The translations under genes and the position numbers were made by a program. Source: Salegentibacter_A chungangensis (GTDB lineage: Bacteria > Bacteroidota > Bacteroidia > Flavobacteriales > Flavobacteriaceae). Taken from it: a stretch of DNA of 64,000 nt. This document shows positions 60,128 to 64,000 of the stretch, piece after piece. A model generated the notes under the pieces. The model was not told where the DNA came from and searched no databases. It was given only the letters and a program-made list of their open reading frames with translations. The stretch covers positions 1 to 64,000 of the forward strand of contig NZ_JBHTLI010000001.1 in NCBI RefSeq assembly GCF_042678405.1, written 5' to 3'. The stretch's first letter is position 1, and each line of letters starts with the position of its first letter.

Positions 60128-62332
60128 TTAAAGTTCATTTTCACTTTTTTCCTTAACCTCCTGAGTCTTCAAGTGCTCGGTAATGAAATTGGTCATCATG
60201 GTATAAAGGTGAAGTCTGGTATTCCCGCCATAGATCCCGTGATTCTTATCGGGATAGATCGCCCAGTCGAACTGTTTGTTAGCCTGGATCAGGGCTTCCA
60301 CCATTCGCATAGTATTCTGAAGGTGAACATTATCATCTCCTCCCCCGTGAATAAGCAGGTAATCTCCTTTCAGCTTTTCTACGTGGTTAATTGGTGAGTT
60401 CTCATCATAACCTGAAGGGTTTTCCTGAGGAGTTCTCATATACCTTTCGGTATAGATGCTATCGTAGAATCTCCAGCTTATAACCGGCGCAACGGCAATG
60501 GCCATAGAGAAGGTGTCATTTCCTTTCAGAAGTGCGTTAGAAGACATAAAGCCTCCGTAACTCCATCCCCAGATACCAATATTATCAGCATCAATATAGT
60601 CACGGCTTCCTAATAGTTTTGCCGCAGAGATCTGATCTTCTACTTCGTACTTACCAAGTTCTTTATAGGTAACTTTTTTGAAATCGGCGCCCTTAAAACC
60701 GGTTCCTCTTCCGTCTACCGCAGCGATGATATAGCCCTTATCGGCTAACAGCTGGTACCAGTAATCGTTCGTGTTGAAATAGGAATTCGAAACTTCCTGA
60801 GAGCCCGGTCCTGAATACTGAAACATCAATAGAGGATACTCCTTATTCTCATCAAAATCTGCAGGTTTGATCATCCACATATTCAGCTCATTTCCGTTCA
60901 CTTCAATGGTAGACAGTTCTTTTGGAGAGAAGTTATATGCCTTCTCCTTTTCAAGCAAAGCTGAATTATCCTTAATTTTTCTGATCAGTTTCCCGTCTTT
61001 GGCCCTGTGGAGGGTGAAAACATAAGGCGTGCTTGTACTTGTATAGGAATTGATGAAGTAGGTGAAATCTGCACTGAAATCGGCAGAATTCATCCCTGTT
61101 CTTTCGGTAAGCCTCTTCTTGCTTTTTCCGTTAGGTTTAATGGAATAAACATCACGGTTAACGCTTCCGTTTTCGGTGCTTTGATAGAAGATACGGTTGT
61201 TCTTTTTATCGAACCCGTAGTAATTGGTCACTTCCCAGTCGCCATCGGTCACCTGGTTAATAAGCTCCCCATCCTCATCATATAAATAAATGTGGTTATA
61301 ACCATCTTTTTCACTTGTCCAGATAAAGCTGTTGTCTTCAAGAAAGGTAAGGTTATCGGTAATATCGATATAAGCCTCGTCGGTTTCGTTCATCACCACT
61401 TCGGCTTCATTATCTTCAGCATCCACAAAGATCAGGTCAAGATCGTTCTGGTGACGGTTAAGCACCTGAACACTAAGAATCATCGGATCTTCTGTCCACT
61501 TGATCCTTGGAATATAGAAATCTTCGTAGTCTCCCAAATCCACCTCTTCGGTCTCTTCTGAACCTACATCGTACATATGCAGCGAAACGAAGGAGTTTGC
61601 TTCCCCGGCTTTCGGATATTTAAAGGTGTATTCTGAAGGATAAAGGCTCTTTCCGAAGAGATCCATAGAAAATTCAGGCACCTCGGTTTCGTCGAATCTC
61701 ATAAAGGCGATCTTCTCTCCGGTCTCATTCCACTGAAAAGCTCTTACAAAAGCGAATTCTTCTTCATAAACCCAGTCGGTTACCCCGTTTATGATCTTAT
61801 TGGTAACTCCGTCTTTGGTAACCTGGGTTACCTCGCCTGAAGCTATCTCATAAATAAAAATGTTGTTTTCGTGAACGTAAGCGACCTTTGAAGCATCAGG
61901 AGAAAAAGTAGGCTCCTGCACTTTATTATCACTAAGCTTGGAGAGGGTTTTATCTTCAAGATCGTAGATATAATAAACAGCTCGTGAAGAACGTCTGTAG
62001 ATAGATTCAAGCTCGGTAGAGAGTAAAACCTTATCTTCCTTTTCACTTAACTGAAAGCTTTGGAAAGTAGAAATCTCTTCAAGATCTGCACTGTTTACAA
62101 GTGTCCCGGTTTGTTCACCGGTTTTGTAAGAATATACATCAATGCTGGCATTTCCGTTATTTCGGTTAAGTACCAGGTATTCCTTGCCGTTGGCTAAGGA
62201 TTGTAGGGATTGCAATCTTTCCTGGCGAAAATCACCATTCCAGATTTCTTCTAAGGTCACTTTCTTGTCTTGCGCATAAATAACTGACGTTGTAGCAATT
62301 AAAAAAAGAACCAGTATTTTTGAGAACTTCAT
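60128..62332 (-). CDS. dipeptidyl peptidase IV-like S9 serine peptidase
   Basis: A 734-residue secreted peptidase: signal peptide (ending VIYAQ), an eight-bladed DPPIV beta-propeller (about 35-470) and an alpha/beta-hydrolase domain (about 490-734). The catalytic triad is visible: Ser in GWSYGGFMS, Asp in GGGDDNVH and His in DKNHGIYGG. The propeller carries the EE-type dipeptide anchor in VYEEEFAF. It releases N-terminal dipeptides (X-Pro or X-Ala), matching the dipeptide transporters encoded behind it. The start 30 nt inside the longest frame is used as it begins the signal sequence. Confidence 0.94.
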   Translation of the reverse strand: MKFSKILVLFLIATTSVIYAQDKKVTLEEIWNGDFRQERLQSLQSLANGKEYLVLNRNNGNASIDVYSYKTGEQTGTLVNSADLEEISTFQSFQLSEKEDKVLLSTELESIYRRSSRAVYYIYDLEDKTLSKLSDNKVQEPTFSPDASKVAYVHENNIFIYEIASGEVTQVTKDGVTNKIINGVTDWVYEEEFAFVRAFQWNETGEKIAFMRFDETEVPEFSMDLFGKSLYPSEYTFKYPKAGEANSFVSLHMYDVGSEETEEVDLGDYEDFYIPRIKWTEDPMILSVQVLNRHQNDLDLIFVDAEDNEAEVVMNETDEAYIDITDNLTFLEDNSFIWTSEKDGYNHIYLYDEDGELINQVTDGDWEVTNYYGFDKKNNRIFYQSTENGSVNRDVYSIKPNGKSKKRLTERTGMNSADFSADFTYFINSYTSTSTPYVFTLHRAKDGKLIRKIKDNSALLEKEKAYNFSPKELSTIEVNGNELNMWMIKPADFDENKEYPLLMFQYSGPGSQEVSNSYFNTNDYWYQLLADKGYIIAAVDGRGTGFKGADFKKVTYKELGKYEVEDQISAAKLLGSRDYIDADNIGIWGWSYGGFMSSNALLKGNDTFSMAIAVAPVISWRFYDSIYTERYMRTPQENPSGYDENSPINHVEKLKGDYLLIHGGGDDNVHLQNTMRMVEALIQANKQFDWAIYPDKNHGIYGGNTRLHLYTMMTNFITEHLKTQEVKEKSENEL

Positions 62333-62505
62333 AAATTTTGGGCAATAATTTTTGACAGCCAAGTTTACTAAAATTTCAGCAAAAAAGGTAAAATTTGAGT
62401 GTTAAATACTAAGAAATTGTTAAAGAAAATTGCTTCTCATTATTCAAAACTCATTCTGAAGGAAAAGCAAGACTATCGCCACTATGCATCTAAGTATAAC
62501 AATTG

Positions 62506-62513
62506 TATCTTTG
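62506..62513 (+). promoter_or_regulatory. -7 box for the mevalonate genes
   Basis: TATCTTTG fits TAnnTTTG and lies 13 nt before the HMG-CoA reductase ATG. It overlaps the in-frame TTG upstream, which argues against using that TTG as start. Confidence 0.45.
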
Positions 62514-62526
62514 GAGCACTGAAAAA

Positions 62527-63855
62527 ATGACCAAAATGATCAAACCCGTAAAAGGTTTTTCCAGGCTTAGCAAAAAGGAAAAGATTGAATGGCTGGCAGG
62601 TACATACCTCAAGGACCAACCGGACGACGTTGAGACCCTAAAGCAATACTGGAACGAAGACACCAGATTGCAGCAGCTTCACGATGAGTTTACTGAAAAC
62701 ACCTTGTCTAACTTTTATCTCCCTTTTGGCCTGGCGCCCAACTTCAGGATCAATGACAGGCTTTTTGCCGTACCTATGACCATTGAAGAAAGCTCGGTTA
62801 TTGCCGCTGCGAGCAAGGCAGCAAAATTCTGGCTGGATCGCGGAGGCTTCAAAGCTACGGTGATCAATACCGTGAAGAAAGGACAGGTACATTTCACCTA
62901 CAAAGGCGACAAGAAAAAGCTTCAGAATTATTTTGATAAAATAAAACCGGTACTCCTTGAAAGTGTCAAACCCATTACCGCAAATATGGAAAAACGCGGG
63001 GGTGGTGTTTTAAGCATTGACCTTAGAGACAAGACTGATGAACTGGAAAATTACTACCAGCTGCATTGCAGGTTCGACACCAAAGATTCTATGGGAGCCA
63101 ATTTCATCAATTCCTGTCTCGAGAAATTTGCCGATGTCTTTGAAGCCGAAGCCCAGAGGTATGAGGAGTTCACTGCAGAAGAAGCCAACCTGGAGATCAT
63201 AATGAGCATACTTTCCAATTATGTTCCCGAATGCCTGGTGAGAGCAGAAGTTTCCTGTCCGGTTTCAGAACTTTCGGAAGACACAGAAATGAGCGGCGAA
63301 GAATTTGCAGAAAAATTCCTTCAGGCCATCAAAATCGCTGAGATAGAACCCTACCGGGCGGTAACCCATAACAAGGGTATTATGAACGGCATAGATGCGG
63401 TGGTTCTCGCAACGGGGAACGACTTCAGGGCCGTAGAAGCAGGGATTCACGCCTATGCCTCAAAAGACGGTAAATACAGTAGCCTTACCCACGCCTCTAT
63501 TGAGAACGGAGAATTCAAATTCTGGCTGGAGATCCCCTTAGCCCTTGGAACGGTTGGCGGACTTACAAGCCTTCATCCACTTGTTAAACTGGCTCTGGAT
63601 ATACTTCAAAAACCTTCAGCCATAGAACTGATGAAAATTGTAGCAGTTGCAGGCCTGGCACAGAATTTTGCAGCAGTAAGATCGCTTATCACCACCGGGA
63701 TTCAGCAAGGGCACATGAAAATGCATTTAATGAACATTCTAAACCAACATAAGGCAACAAAAGAAGAAAAAGCGAAGATCGTCGATTTCTTCCAGCATAA
63801 TACCGTTACCCATAGCAGTGTAGTGGAACAACTGGAAAAAATGAGAAAAGGATGA
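62527..63855 (+). CDS. mvaA: hydroxymethylglutaryl-CoA reductase, class II-like
   Basis: A 442-residue enzyme making mevalonate from HMG-CoA. Seen: LPFGLAPNFRIND, the active-site glutamate region VPMTIEESSVIAAAS, the central GMNGIDAV-like NKGIMNGIDAVVLATGND and the C-terminal GTVGGLTSLHPLVK. The soluble form without membrane anchor and this GTVGG segment fit the bacterial class II type. It supplies the mevalonate route to isoprenoids and overlaps the next gene by ATGA. Confidence 0.94.
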   Translation: MTKMIKPVKGFSRLSKKEKIEWLAGTYLKDQPDDVETLKQYWNEDTRLQQLHDEFTENTLSNFYLPFGLAPNFRINDRLFAVPMTIEESSVIAAASKAAKFWLDRGGFKATVINTVKKGQVHFTYKGDKKKLQNYFDKIKPVLLESVKPITANMEKRGGGVLSIDLRDKTDELENYYQLHCRFDTKDSMGANFINSCLEKFADVFEAEAQRYEEFTAEEANLEIIMSILSNYVPECLVRAEVSCPVSELSEDTEMSGEEFAEKFLQAIKIAEIEPYRAVTHNKGIMNGIDAVVLATGNDFRAVEAGIHAYASKDGKYSSLTHASIENGEFKFWLEIPLALGTVGGLTSLHPLVKLALDILQKPSAIELMKIVAVAGLAQNFAAVRSLITTGIQQGHMKMHLMNILNQHKATKEEKAKIVDFFQHNTVTHSSVVEQLEKMRKG

Positions 63856-64000
63856 AGTTTTACAGTCACGGAAAATTACTGATCACCGGAGAATACGCAG
63901 TACTGGACGGAGCCAAAGCCCTGGCCCTGCCAACAAAATATGGCCAGAGTCTGGAAGTCACCCCCGGAGAAAAAGGAAAGCTCAGCTGGCAAAGCTTCGA
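63852..64000 (+). CDS. GHMP-family kinase (GYDIA-type), truncated by window end
   Basis: Only the first 49 codons are visible. They show the GHMP opening KLLITGEYAVLDGAKAL, as in mevalonate-pathway and galactokinase-like kinases. With HMG-CoA reductase directly upstream (ATGA overlap), a mevalonate or phosphomevalonate kinase is most likely. Confidence 0.85.
   Translation, partial: MKFYSHGKLLITGEYAVLDGAKALALPTKYGQSLEVTPGEKGKLSWQSF

Overview
The window looks like chromosomal DNA of a marine-type flavobacterium (Bacteroidota, Flavobacteriaceae; Gramella/Christiangramia/Salegentibacter-like, inferred from protein style only). Evidence: two SusC/SusD outer-membrane pairs, an XrtF exosortase with its partner, a Porin_10-type barrel, a GYDIA-type GHMP kinase next to HMG-CoA reductase, few Shine-Dalgarno sequences, and repeated Bacteroidota-type promoters (-33 TTG/TTTG, -7 TAnnTTTG). 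No insertion sequence, prophage, CRISPR array or tRNA was seen. The left edge carries three tandem leftward promoters, each followed by a boxA-like element, as expected upstream of an rRNA operon outside the window.

Layout. 0.6-12.2 kb (minus): a porin and two tandem susC-susD units, each closed by an intrinsic terminator. Both susC genes carry the same 35-nt leader motif exactly 25 nt before their ATG. 12.3-19.6 kb: rnhB, a large two-part lipoprotein of unknown function, a small secreted protein, lipB overlapping a tiny yqaE/Pmp3 gene, lysS and a charged secreted protein. 19.6-36.9 kb: a copper/metal resistance island. The minus strand reads HYC_CC_PP protein, cusA, cusC, cusB fused to DUF3347, a free DUF3347 lipoprotein, a metallochaperone-AraC fusion regulator, a Csp-type copper storage protein, a CPC-type copper ATPase and an ArsP-like permease. 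The plus strand reads a broken small membrane gene, a SHOCT protein, a Met/His-rich lipoprotein, a methyltransferase and a CPH-type (CopB) ATPase.

37-40.3 kb: a TerB-like protein, an NmrA-like oxidoreductase, the exosortase XrtF pair, and a GAF-type methionine sulfoxide reductase. 40.3-48.8 kb: a MacB-type permease, purH, then the cell-shape operon mreB-mreC-mreD-PBP2-rodA. 49-56 kb: a tail-specific protease diverging from surE - small membrane protein - lpxB - NlpC/P60 lipoprotein - comEC. 56-62.4 kb (minus): dipeptidyl peptidase IV, two POT peptide transporters and a thioredoxin-like protein, a coherent peptide-use locus. The right edge starts the mevalonate pathway (HMG-CoA reductase and a truncated GHMP kinase).

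How the genes work together: the copper island covers sensing (HMA-AraC), cytosolic storage (Csp), inner-membrane export (two ATPases of different metal-site class), periplasmic handling (DUF3347, HYC and Met/His-rich proteins) and tripartite export across the outer membrane (CusCBA). It is the best candidate for new biology, chiefly through the DUF3347 duplication, the fused regulator and the unassigned lipoprotein and methyltransferase. All functions are inferred from reading the sequence; no database search was run.
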